Origin: an uncultured Lachnospiraceae bacterium
GTDB lineage: Bacteria; Bacillota; Clostridia; Lachnospirales; Lachnospiraceae
Direction of reading: 5' to 3'
Assembly (NCBI GenBank): GCA_910579325.1
Contig: CAJTTU010000009.1
Span: 8,765-69,314, forward strand
DNA length: 60,550 nt
The stretch's first letter is position 1; every line of letters begins with the position of its first letter. The position numbers were made by a program, and so were the translations under genes. Under the pieces are notes generated by a model that was not told where the DNA came from, did not search any database, and saw nothing but the letters and a program-made list of their open reading frames with translations. Below are positions 7,463 to 15,842 of the stretch, piece after piece.

Positions 7463-9406
7463 ATGAAAAAGCTTTCATACTATTTAACCGACAGACAGAC
7501 AAAAACTTATCTGTTCTGCCTTTTCACGGCGGCTGTACTGATCACTCTGTTCAGCCGCTCCTCTTTTTTATATCCCTTTAATAACTGGGCCGACACCAAT
7601 ATCTATATGACCATAGGCCGGGAAATGCTGAAAGGAGCCGTGCCATACCGGGATCTGTTCGATCACAAGGGCGTTTTATGGTATCTCCTTTATATGGCCG
7701 CCAATCTGATCAGTCAGGACACCTTTTTCGGACTGTATCTGATTGAAATTTTCTCCTTCAGCATATTTCTTTTTTACTCATGGAAATTACTGGATATGTT
7801 TTGTCCCCCTCTTTATGCGGCGGCGGTCCTGCCCTTACTGGGCTCTCTGATCGCCGTGTCGGACGCTTTCGGTATGGGCGGGAGCGCGGAGGAAATCCAT
7901 CTTTCTCTTGCGGCGGCAGGACTTTATTACCTGATCCGTCTGATCCGTGATGCGGATTCCGAACCTTCGGGCGGCGGTCCCGTTATTTCCCGCCCGGTGC
8001 TGTATATTAACGGCATTTTCGCCGGCTGCGTTCTCTGGAGCAAGTATTCTCTGCTGGGATTCTGGTTTGCGTGGATGGCCTCCATATTTTTCCTTATGGT
8101 TTTCCGAAAGGAATGGAAACAGGGCCTGATCAGCTGTATGGTATTTTTACTGGGAATGACCACAGTTTCCATACCGTGCCTGTTCTATCTGCTGTACACA
8201 GGCTCCTTTTCTGATTTCCTGAACACTTACATTATTATAAATCTGCGGTATGCCGGCGGAGCGGAACGTCGAAGCATAACTGAACAGCTGCAAAATTCCC
8301 TGCATTACTTCTTTATGATGTTTGGGTGGAATAAAATTCCGGGGACACTGACCATGACCGGTCTCGCCGCTGTCACAGTCTTTCCCCCGTATTCCGGAAC
8401 TCCGGCAAAGCGGCTGATTCTCCCCGCTCTGTTTTTGTGCTCGGTAAGTGTGGAATTTATGGGAAAGGTGTCTCATTTTTACTATTTTATGACTGTGGCG
8501 CCATTTCTGGTTCTGTTTTTTCTCGCCGCCGGCGTCTTGATATCAAAACTGCGGTTTCCGGCCGGCCCGTCTGCCAGAAAAATTTTTCAGGCTTCTGTCT
8601 GTCTCTGTCTGCTTGCCGCAGGCTGTATCTATGGATGGCACAGAAGTCCGAATGTCCCTTATATGAAATATAAGAAAGAGGAACTGACTCAGTACCAGGC
8701 TGCCGCTATCATAGATCAGCAGGAGCATCCCACGCTGATGTACTATCGCAACCTGCTGGATACCGGTATTCTTATGGCCTCTGAAAATGCAAGGCCGTGG
8801 GGAAAATATTATTTCATGCCAAATATTGCTTATGAAACCTGGCCTGTCATCCGCGATGCACAGGAGGAGGGGATCCGGAACCGGGAAGCGGACTTTGTAT
8901 TTACTTACCAGTATGGCACGGAATCCCTGCGGAGAAATTATCACCTAGTCAGATATTTTCCCGCCAGTGAAAAGGACCACGGCGATTCCTATCTGCTGAT
9001 GCAGGCTAACCCCTATGATCTTTTTACCGAATGCAGGCTGGAATTCCGGGAAGACGGCGGCTTTTCCTGTTCAACAGGCGAAATTACATGGACCGATCAG
9101 GGAGATGAAAACGCCTGGGTGCTTATAGGAACGCTAAAACAGCCGGTTCTTGCGGAAAACGTAACGGTCATCGCTCCTGACGGCAGAACGCCGGACATTT
9201 ATCTGTATGTATCGGAGGACGGGGAAAACTGGATTTCGGAAAAGATACGGACGGAATTTGATGAATTGACACTGAATTTTAAACCGGAAAATATTCGGTA
9301 TGTAAAACTGATCGCGGCCAGAAACCAGGCCATAAACGGCCTGTGGCAGCTGATGGTATATGAGCCCGCTGGGGCAGGACGACAGCCGGTCGGGGGGGAA
9401 CCGTAA
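7463..9406 (+). CDS. GT-C membrane glycosyltransferase with C-terminal discoidin-like domain
   Basis: A 647-residue polytopic protein. After the first membrane helix it has an acidic NNWADTN (Asp44) and RDLFDHKG (residues 63-70), typical of GT-C enzymes (RgtA/ArnT-like, GT39/GT83), which use polyprenyl-phosphate sugars outside the membrane. About ten helices follow, to about residue 400. The last 130 residues are soluble and end like an F5/8 type C domain: LYVSEDGENW, then NIRYVKLIAARNQ, then WQLMVYEP. That fold usually binds sugars. It follows carbonic anhydrase by 16 bases with a weak ribosome site. The sugar and acceptor are unknown. The GT-C assignment is good; the tail assignment is by pattern only. 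Confidence 0.78.
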   Translation: MKKLSYYLTDRQTKTYLFCLFTAAVLITLFSRSSFLYPFNNWADTNIYMTIGREMLKGAVPYRDLFDHKGVLWYLLYMAANLISQDTFFGLYLIEIFSFSIFLFYSWKLLDMFCPPLYAAAVLPLLGSLIAVSDAFGMGGSAEEIHLSLAAAGLYYLIRLIRDADSEPSGGGPVISRPVLYINGIFAGCVLWSKYSLLGFWFAWMASIFFLMVFRKEWKQGLISCMVFLLGMTTVSIPCLFYLLYTGSFSDFLNTYIIINLRYAGGAERRSITEQLQNSLHYFFMMFGWNKIPGTLTMTGLAAVTVFPPYSGTPAKRLILPALFLCSVSVEFMGKVSHFYYFMTVAPFLVLFFLAAGVLISKLRFPAGPSARKIFQASVCLCLLAAGCIYGWHRSPNVPYMKYKKEELTQYQAAAIIDQQEHPTLMYYRNLLDTGILMASENARPWGKYYFMPNIAYETWPVIRDAQEEGIRNREADFVFTYQYGTESLRRNYHLVRYFPASEKDHGDSYLLMQANPYDLFTECRLEFREDGGFSCSTGEITWTDQGDENAWVLIGTLKQPVLAENVTVIAPDGRTPDIYLYVSEDGENWISEKIRTEFDELTLNFKPENIRYVKLIAARNQAINGLWQLMVYEPAGAGRQPVGGEP

Positions 9407-9457
9407 CGGCCGTATATACACCTGCCCCGGCGAACAGATTAAAGGTTTCTTCTGGCG

Positions 9458-9508
9458 TTAGCAGCTATATATATCTGCCGGAGCTTCACTTTTATCATAC
9501 ATATACAT
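9458..9508 (-). pseudogene. Possible remnant start of a deleted glycosyltransferase gene
   Basis: An ATG at 9508 overlaps the last codons of the tiny gene in the same way as the intact GT2 start overlaps the related tiny gene at 17.6 kb (both share ATGTATA followed by GT and TGA). Here the frame stops after 16 codons (MYMYDKSEAPADIYSC). This suggests a glycosyltransferase once followed. Inference only. Confidence 0.35.
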
Positions 9509-9719
9509 TCAGAATGTCTCCATCTATATATTGAAGCTCCCAATGACTGAACTCTTTCTGTTCCCGTCGTTTTCTGCCTGCACCCGGCGTCACTCCTGTC
9601 GCGCTGCTGCGCAGGCATATTCTGCTCACCTGCTTGTCAGATGCCAGTTTGTGCAGTTCTTCCACCGAAATAATCCGGCCATTCCACCATACCCGTTGTA
9701 ATTTCCTTAGTACTTTCAT
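9495..9719 (-). CDS. Small protein of unknown function, orphan copy (paralogue of 17608-17814)
   Basis: A 74-residue protein (MKVLRKLQRVWWNGRII...) starting at 9719, where GGAG precedes the ATG; a longer frame from 9830 lacks such a site. Residues 10-74 match the small protein at 17608-17814 along their whole length at roughly half identity: WN, IISVEELHKLA, DK, LRSS, then EFSHW and a final VYV. I recognise no known family. No signal peptide or membrane helix is visible; it is basic and looks cytosolic. Its paralogue is translationally coupled to a GT2 glycosyltransferase, whereas this copy ends next to a convergent gene, so it may have lost its partner. Confidence 0.7.
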   Translation of the reverse strand: MKVLRKLQRVWWNGRIISVEELHKLASDKQVSRICLRSSATGVTPGAGRKRREQKEFSHWELQYIDGDILNVYV

Positions 9720-9841
9720 AGATCTTTCTCCACTTTCTATATATTTCACCCGAAGATCCCCCCTGATTTTCAGGCAATATATTAAACGGTGAAATTCTGA
9801 AAATATTACAGAAAATTTTACTTTTGCCAAATAATTTTGTG

Positions 9842-10807
9842 CTATTCATCCAGTTTGCCGGCGCATTTCAGCCCATACGCAGGCCCGGCTTCCAACACCG
9901 CCCGCTTGACAGCCTCGGATATCACGCGGGCCGCCAGCGTTCCCGCCACATTGATATCGGCCTGAACCTCCCCTGCGGACACGGCATAAATGGTATCTCC
10001 GTCCGCCGTCGTATGAACCGGACGAATGCTGCGGGCATAGCCGTTATGGGCCATCCCGGCAATTTTGGTCAGCTGGGTTTTGGTAAAAGCGGCGTTGGTA
10101 ATCACCGCGCCGATGGTAGTGTTTGCATGGGCCTGCAAAGCCAGCTGCTCCTGCATGGCATACATGGTTTCCTCACTGTCCAGAAAACTGCCGGTTCCGG
10201 GATCGTACAGTCCGGCCAGCTTCCGGTTCGTCTGATAATCATAGACGTCTCCCAGCGCGTTGACCGCAACCACTGCGCCCATTTTCAGATCGCCCACGGC
10301 TGCGGCATAGATTCCCAGACCGGAATTCATCATGCCGGCAGACCCCAGAAGCTTTCCTACCGTAGCGCCGGTTCCGGCGCCCACATTCCCCTGAGCCGGC
10401 ATGTTTTTCTCCGCGTTTTTGCAGGCCTCATACGCCATCTCCTGATCAGGATGGGCGTCAGCCACAAGCTGCAGGTCGAAGATACAGGCTTCGCAGACGA
10501 TGGGCACCACAATATCCCCTACCGGGAAGCCGATATTCCGCTCTGCCAGATACCGCATCACGCCCCCGGCCGCATCCAGACCAAAGGCGCTGCCGCCGCT
10601 CAACAAAATTGCGTGAACGCCGTCATTGGCAGCCAGCGGGTTCAGAAGGGCCGATTCTCTGGAGGCCGGACCGCCGCCCCGCACATCCACGCCTGCAGGC
10701 GCGCCCCTTTCGCATAAAATTACCGTACAGCCCGTAGCCTGCTCAATATTCTGAGCATGGCCGATTTTTACGGCTTCAATTTCCGTGATACTGATTTCTC
10801 TCAACAT
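9842..10807 (-). CDS. P1 family (DmpA/NylC-type) Ntn hydrolase
   Basis: A 321-residue member of the P1 peptidase family, aminopeptidases and amide hydrolases such as DmpA, BapA and nylon-oligomer hydrolase NylC. These are made as one chain and cut themselves before a Ser or Thr, which becomes the nucleophile. Here the site is likely Asn229-Thr230 in HANTTIGAVITNA, the same place as in NylC. Other family blocks are TGCTVIL, LLSGGSAFGLDAAGG (residues 68-82) and GNVGAGTGATVG (140-151). No signal peptide is present. The natural substrate is unknown. It lies 48 bases behind TraX and may share its transcript. Confidence 0.88.
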   Translation of the reverse strand: MLREISITEIEAVKIGHAQNIEQATGCTVILCERGAPAGVDVRGGGPASRESALLNPLAANDGVHAILLSGGSAFGLDAAGGVMRYLAERNIGFPVGDIVVPIVCEACIFDLQLVADAHPDQEMAYEACKNAEKNMPAQGNVGAGTGATVGKLLGSAGMMNSGLGIYAAAVGDLKMGAVVAVNALGDVYDYQTNRKLAGLYDPGTGSFLDSEETMYAMQEQLALQAHANTTIGAVITNAAFTKTQLTKIAGMAHNGYARSIRPVHTTADGDTIYAVSAGEVQADINVAGTLAARVISEAVKRAVLEAGPAYGLKCAGKLDE

Positions 10808-10855
10808 AACCTCTCACCTCTGTTTACCGTTTACGCTGCAGTCCTTCCAGTCCCT

Positions 10856-11584
10856 CTACAGAATCCGCTCCAGCACTCCCAGAATAAACAGGTGCGCCGG
10901 ATAAAAGAAGTAAAACAGCCATTTCATCCCCTTATGCCCGCCCAGCGTTCCGTCATAGCACAGCAGCAACGGGATCGCCAGGAAAATGCCTGCCTGGCAT
11001 AATTGCAGCCACCACATGGCCGGCTGCATCAGAGCCATCGCTCTGATAAAATAGGCTACCTCAATTGCGCCCGCAATTGAAAAAGCCAGAAACTGCTTTT
11101 TCGGGTTTCCTCTGTACACGGCAAAATAGTAGGGCCATAAAACGCCCAGCACCGGCCAGTCGCCGATCACGGAAAGAAAACAGAGAATTACCACCAGAGT
11201 GATTTTCACCGCCCGGGGCCAGTTGGTCCGCAGACGTACCGTGATTGCCAGAAGTCCCAGAAACAGAGTGTAAATCATCCCCATCCCCGCAAAGCTCAGA
11301 TACCCGCCGCTTTCAAAAAAGCTGAATGCCGCCGCGGAAATCAAAGCAAACGCGCCCATACGGAGAATATACTTTTTCAGATTTCTGGTATAGAAAAATC
11401 CTTCCGCCAGAAAATAGCACATAATCGGCGCTGTCAGCCTGCCGATCACGTGAAGCGCCTGCCCCTGTATCGTATTCAGCGGTACAAAGGCCCAGGCGAT
11501 ATGATCGATCAGCATTGCGATGATCGCCAGCATTTTCAGCTGGTAGGCATTCAGCGCAAAGGGGTTTCCCGACATGTTTTCCAT
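10856..11584 (-). CDS. TraX family membrane protein
   Basis: A 242-residue protein with about seven membrane helices and the family start LNAYQLKMLAIIAMLIDHIA, followed by GRLTAPIMCYFLAEGFFYTRN. TraX is named for N-acetylation of F pilin, but chromosomal copies in Firmicutes have no proven role and may be acyltransferases. AAGGAGG precedes the ATG at 11584. It lies 88 bases downstream of the GT2 cluster in the same direction, so acetylation of the surface glycan is one possible role; that is inference. Confidence 0.88.
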   Translation of the reverse strand: MENMSGNPFALNAYQLKMLAIIAMLIDHIAWAFVPLNTIQGQALHVIGRLTAPIMCYFLAEGFFYTRNLKKYILRMGAFALISAAAFSFFESGGYLSFAGMGMIYTLFLGLLAITVRLRTNWPRAVKITLVVILCFLSVIGDWPVLGVLWPYYFAVYRGNPKKQFLAFSIAGAIEVAYFIRAMALMQPAMWWLQLCQAGIFLAIPLLLCYDGTLGGHKGMKWLFYFFYPAHLFILGVLERIL

Positions 11585-11672
11585 AGCTTCCTCCTTCTCA
11601 TATACATCTGCTCACAAAGTCCTCCGGCGTCTGTGCCGCCGCCCGGTAATAACAGACGCCGTAAAATCCGCC

Positions 11673-13505
11673 TCAAAACTCTACCGGTATCCAGTATGGA
11701 TTGCGAAATGTAAAATCATTCCGGTCAAGCGTCAGATTTACGCTGTAATACGGATCGCCGCTCTCCAGAATCCCTCTCCACCGTTCCCGGAACAGCCGCA
11801 TCTCTCCGTGAAAACGCTCCAGCTTCTCCGGCGTATTTTCCAGCCCCCGGGATTTGGATTCATAGTGATATGCCTGAGCACAGGGCTCATATACCACCAG
11901 CCAGCCCTTTTCTCTCACTTTCAGACAAAAATCCACGTCGTTGAAAGCCACGGCCAGCTCCTCCGTCATGCCGCCCACAGCCATATACGCATCCTTCTTC
12001 ACCATCATGCAGGCCGCCGTCACCGCGCTGAGATCCTGGGTGGCCACCGCTCTGGCCATGTAGCCCCACTCGCTGCGGGGAAGCCCCACGAAAGCATGTC
12101 CGGCCACGCCGCCCAGGCCGACGATCACGCCGGCGTGCTGGATCGTATCGTCTCCATAGTAAAGCCGGGCTCCAGCAATGCCCACATCCGGCCGCATGCA
12201 CTGCCCCAGCAGCTCCTCCACACAGACCCCGTCGATCATCTCGATATCATTATTCAAAAGCAACAGATAATCTCCCTTTGCGCAGGAAGCTCCGAAATTA
12301 TTAGTGGCCGGATAATTAAAACCTCTTTCATCCTTCCACTCCACCACCCGGAAGTTTTCCAGTTCCCTTTTCTTCCGTTCATAATACGCAAAGGTTTCCG
12401 GATCCTCGCTGTTATTTTCCACAATAATCAATTCCAGATTTTTGTAAGAGGATTTTTCCAGCAGCGAACTGATACACAGCTCCAGATCTGATCTGTGGTC
12501 CTTGTTCGGAATAATCACCGATACCAGCGGATCAAAAGGCCGTTTATAAACCGTATGATACATCCCCGGCTTGACCCCGTGGGAAACGACGGCCCGGATG
12601 CCTTTCCTGCGGTAATGCTCCTCCACCGCCCGCAGCCCCGCGTCAAAAGCATAGGTCTTGCTCTCCGGATTCCGGGAGGTGGAGCCGCGGTGGCACCGCC
12701 AATGATATAATATTTTCGGAATATGGCAGATTTTCCCGGCCTCTTCCGTGCAGCGAAAAATCAGGTCATAGTCCTGGGCGCCGTCATACTCCGGGCGCAT
12801 CCCGCCCACAGTACGAAGCAGGCCTGTCCTCACTGCAAACAGGTGACAGATATAATTCATCGTCCGCAGCAGATCAGGATTAAAATCCGGCTTGAAATGG
12901 GGCTCGTAAAACTTCTTTCCTCTCTCGTCCACCTTGTCCTCATCGGAATAGATTACGTCAGCCTCCGGACAGCGATTCACACATTTCACGATTTCATACA
13001 GGGCGTCCGGCGACAGCAGATCATCGTGATCCAGCAGGATTACATAATCTCCTTTTGCCATCTCAAACGCCGCGTTGGTATTTCCGGCGATGCCCCGGTT
13101 CTTTCCCAGATTCACATAGCAGACCCGCGCGTCCTGTCCCGCAAACCGGAGTGCTGTTTCCTCAAGCTCCCGGTTTCCGCTGCCGTCCGCCAGACAAAGC
13201 TGCCATTTCCCATAGGTTTGTTCCTGCACAGACCTTATCATCTCCCGGAAATACCGCTCCGGCGTCCGGTACAGCGGCACCGCGATGCTGATCAGCGGCT
13301 CTTTGGAGAACTGCGCCTTTCTCTGCCGTTCCAGATCTCTTAACGTGGGCAGCGCTCCCTTTCTCCACTGCTGAAAACCCACTTCCTCCAGCCGGAAAAA
13401 TTTCATATAAATTTTTTTCAGGCATTTTTTGAAGCCGTTCTTCCGGCAATAATCCACCGTTTTCGCCAACAGGCTTTTCGGCTTACGTTCCTCCTGTATT
13501 TCCAT
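11673..13505 (-). CDS. GT2 glycosyltransferase with two catalytic domains (610 aa)
   Basis: Contains two GT-A domains in tandem. The first (about residues 70-300) has ISIAVPLYRTP, RGIAGNTNAA and the nucleotide/metal motif LLDHDDLL. The second (about 330-580) has VSVIIPNKD, NNFGASCAKGDYLLLLNNDIE, TAACMMVKK and FNDVDFCLKVRE. Both keep the acidic residues needed for NDP-sugar binding, so the enzyme could add two sugars, as in rhamnan and galactan synthases. It is soluble or membrane-associated and works in the cytoplasm. It lacks the 110-residue N-terminal domain of its two upstream neighbours, having only a basic stretch. It follows the 713-residue enzyme by 84 bases, same operon. Acceptor and sugars unknown. 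Confidence 0.92.
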   Translation of the reverse strand: MEIQEERKPKSLLAKTVDYCRKNGFKKCLKKIYMKFFRLEEVGFQQWRKGALPTLRDLERQRKAQFSKEPLISIAVPLYRTPERYFREMIRSVQEQTYGKWQLCLADGSGNRELEETALRFAGQDARVCYVNLGKNRGIAGNTNAAFEMAKGDYVILLDHDDLLSPDALYEIVKCVNRCPEADVIYSDEDKVDERGKKFYEPHFKPDFNPDLLRTMNYICHLFAVRTGLLRTVGGMRPEYDGAQDYDLIFRCTEEAGKICHIPKILYHWRCHRGSTSRNPESKTYAFDAGLRAVEEHYRRKGIRAVVSHGVKPGMYHTVYKRPFDPLVSVIIPNKDHRSDLELCISSLLEKSSYKNLELIIVENNSEDPETFAYYERKKRELENFRVVEWKDERGFNYPATNNFGASCAKGDYLLLLNNDIEMIDGVCVEELLGQCMRPDVGIAGARLYYGDDTIQHAGVIVGLGGVAGHAFVGLPRSEWGYMARAVATQDLSAVTAACMMVKKDAYMAVGGMTEELAVAFNDVDFCLKVREKGWLVVYEPCAQAYHYESKSRGLENTPEKLERFHGEMRLFRERWRGILESGDPYYSVNLTLDRNDFTFRNPYWIPVEF

Positions 13506-13589
13506 ATGTTCCTCTCTCCCGACTCATCGATCCCATCACGCGAAAACGAAAAATCCTGTTATCCTTCCCCGGAGCCCTTTCGATCTTTC

Positions 13590-15731
13590 TCATTCTTCCT
13601 CATAATCGATCGAACAGTCCGGCGCGGTCAGCGTCAGATTCGGATTATAATAAGGATCGCCCTGCTCCATATACATCGGCCACCGCTCTGTTAAAAGCGC
13701 CTTTTCCCGCTCAAACCGCTCCGCTTTTTCCGGCGTCGTCTCATACCCTCTGGATTTCGACTCATAGTGGGTAAGCTCCACCCGGGGATTCCAGACCACC
13801 AGAAAGCCCTGCTCTCTTACTTTCAGACAGAAGTCCACATCATTATATGCCACCTGAAACACCTCCGAAAACCCGGAAACAGCGTCAAACACCGTTTTTT
13901 TCGTCATCATGCAGGCGGCTGTTACCGCGCTGTAATTCTGCTGTACAACCGCCCTGGCATCCCTCCCCGGATCAAATCCCTCCAGTCCGCAGAGCACATG
14001 ACCGCACACGCCGGCCAGCTTCATCACCACGCCCGCATGCTGCACGGTTCCGTCGGCATAATAAAGCTTCGCCCCCACGACTCCCACCTCGGGCCGCTGA
14101 CAGTTTCCCAGCATTCCCTCGATCCAGTCAGGCGCGATGACCTCGGTGTCATTATTTAAAAAGATCAGATATTCCCCTTTCGCGTGGGAAACGCCGAAAT
14201 TATTGACAGCCGCGAAATTAAATTTCCCCTTCCATTGTACCACGCGCACCCCGTCGTCCTCAAGCTGCCTGTAATAGCGCCGGATTTCTCCTGTCTCGCT
14301 GTTATTCTCCAGTATGATAATCTCATAATTCCGGTAAGTGGATTTCTCCCTGATCGAGCGAATACAGGCGCAAAGGGTTTCCTTTTCATCCTTATTCGGA
14401 ATCAGGATCGATACCAGCGGTTCTCCCTTCACCGGATAGGTCACATGGTAATACCCCGGATGCTCCCGGTTCAGCTCTACCGTTCCCTCCGTATCCATCC
14501 GTTTCAGATGCGCCTTAAGCGCCCGTTTTCCCGCCTCAAAACAATACAGCTTGCTCTCCGGATTCTCCGCCGTGGAAGCCGGATGGCTCCGCCAGTGGTA
14601 CAAAATCCTGGGCAAATGCACAATCTCCCCGGCCTGCTCCGTACATTTCAGAATAAAATCATAGTCCTGGGAGCCGTCGTATTCGGAAGACAATCCCCCG
14701 ACCCTTTCGGCCAGCCTGCGGCGGACCAGGAAAAAATGACAGATATAGTTGTTGGAACGCAGCAGATCCGGGCTGAAATCCGGTTTCAGATGCGGCTCAA
14801 AATGCATCTGCAGATCCATTGTCACCTTATCTTCATCCGTATAGACCACATCCGCTTCCGGATGTTCATTGATCGCCCGGACCACTTCATACAGAGCGGA
14901 GGGTTCCAGCACATCGTCATGGTCCAGCAGACCCACCCACTCTCCTCTGGCCATGGAAAGGGCCGCGTTGGTATTTCCGGCGATCCCCCGGTTCTCATCC
15001 AGAATCTGATACCGGATTCTTTTGTCCCGTTCTCCAAACTCCTGTAAAATCCCTTCGGTCTCTTTCCATCCGCCGCTGCCGTCCGCCAGACACAGCTCCC
15101 AGTTTTCATAACTCTGGGACTGCACCGATTCGATCATCTCCCGCAGATACTCCTGCGGCGTTCTGTAAACGGGCACCACAATACTGATCAGAGGCCCCCC
15201 GTCAAGAGGCGGCATATCGGTCAGACGGTGTCGGCAGAGCCATTTCTCATATTTGTTTTCTTCTGTCTCGTAGCGGGACTCCCACTGCTTTTTCACCGCC
15301 GGCAGACCTTCCTTCACCAGACAGCGCAGATCATTTTTCACCATCCGGAAATCTGTCATCCGTACCATCTTTTTCAGACTGACGAAACGACGGCTTTGCT
15401 CCTGTAAAAGTTCTTTCGGATACACCGCCGTTCTGATACGGCTGTGCCCGTCAGTGATGACAAATATATATTTTTTCCCGATGTCACAGGAAAACTTCAG
15501 ATCAAAACCACAGGCCCGGCCACGGTCATCGCCCAGCACGCTGATGCTGGCATCCGGCCTGTCCAGAATCCGGACCGCCGTCTCCACCTTCTTTCCGCCC
15601 TGTTCCGCCACCTGATATTCCACGGAATCGCCGGACAGTGCAATGGCCCATCCCGTAATATGAACGGTCTGCGCAAAAATCTCCATTTTATCTATATAAT
15701 GCCGAAGCTGTTTTTTCCCTGTTATCCCCAT
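13590..15731 (-). CDS. GT2 glycosyltransferase with N-terminal accessory domain and two catalytic domains (713 aa)
   Basis: Closely related to the 610-residue enzyme downstream but longer at the front. Residues 1-110 form a beta-rich accessory domain (FAQTVHITGWAIALSG ... GFDLKF) shared with the upstream enzyme. The first GT-A domain (about 180-410) has ISIVVPVYRTP and LLDHDDVL; the second (about 430-670) has VSILIPNKD, YLIFLNNDTEV, TAACMMTKK and YNDVDFCLKVRE. Both catalytic sites look intact. AGGAAA lies before the ATG. The three GT2 genes probably arose by duplication and together build the repeat of a surface polysaccharide; this is inferred from their similarity and setting. Confidence 0.92.
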   Translation of the reverse strand: MGITGKKQLRHYIDKMEIFAQTVHITGWAIALSGDSVEYQVAEQGGKKVETAVRILDRPDASISVLGDDRGRACGFDLKFSCDIGKKYIFVITDGHSRIRTAVYPKELLQEQSRRFVSLKKMVRMTDFRMVKNDLRCLVKEGLPAVKKQWESRYETEENKYEKWLCRHRLTDMPPLDGGPLISIVVPVYRTPQEYLREMIESVQSQSYENWELCLADGSGGWKETEGILQEFGERDKRIRYQILDENRGIAGNTNAALSMARGEWVGLLDHDDVLEPSALYEVVRAINEHPEADVVYTDEDKVTMDLQMHFEPHLKPDFSPDLLRSNNYICHFFLVRRRLAERVGGLSSEYDGSQDYDFILKCTEQAGEIVHLPRILYHWRSHPASTAENPESKLYCFEAGKRALKAHLKRMDTEGTVELNREHPGYYHVTYPVKGEPLVSILIPNKDEKETLCACIRSIREKSTYRNYEIIILENNSETGEIRRYYRQLEDDGVRVVQWKGKFNFAAVNNFGVSHAKGEYLIFLNNDTEVIAPDWIEGMLGNCQRPEVGVVGAKLYYADGTVQHAGVVMKLAGVCGHVLCGLEGFDPGRDARAVVQQNYSAVTAACMMTKKTVFDAVSGFSEVFQVAYNDVDFCLKVREQGFLVVWNPRVELTHYESKSRGYETTPEKAERFEREKALLTERWPMYMEQGDPYYNPNLTLTAPDCSIDYEEE

Positions 15732-15842
15732 ATTATTTCCTGCCTCAGATTATCGTTTCGTAATGCTCTCCAGGGACTCTGCATGCAGCATTATGCGTCC
15801 GTTTTCAGTCCCCTGCCGCGATGTATATGAATCATGCTGTTT

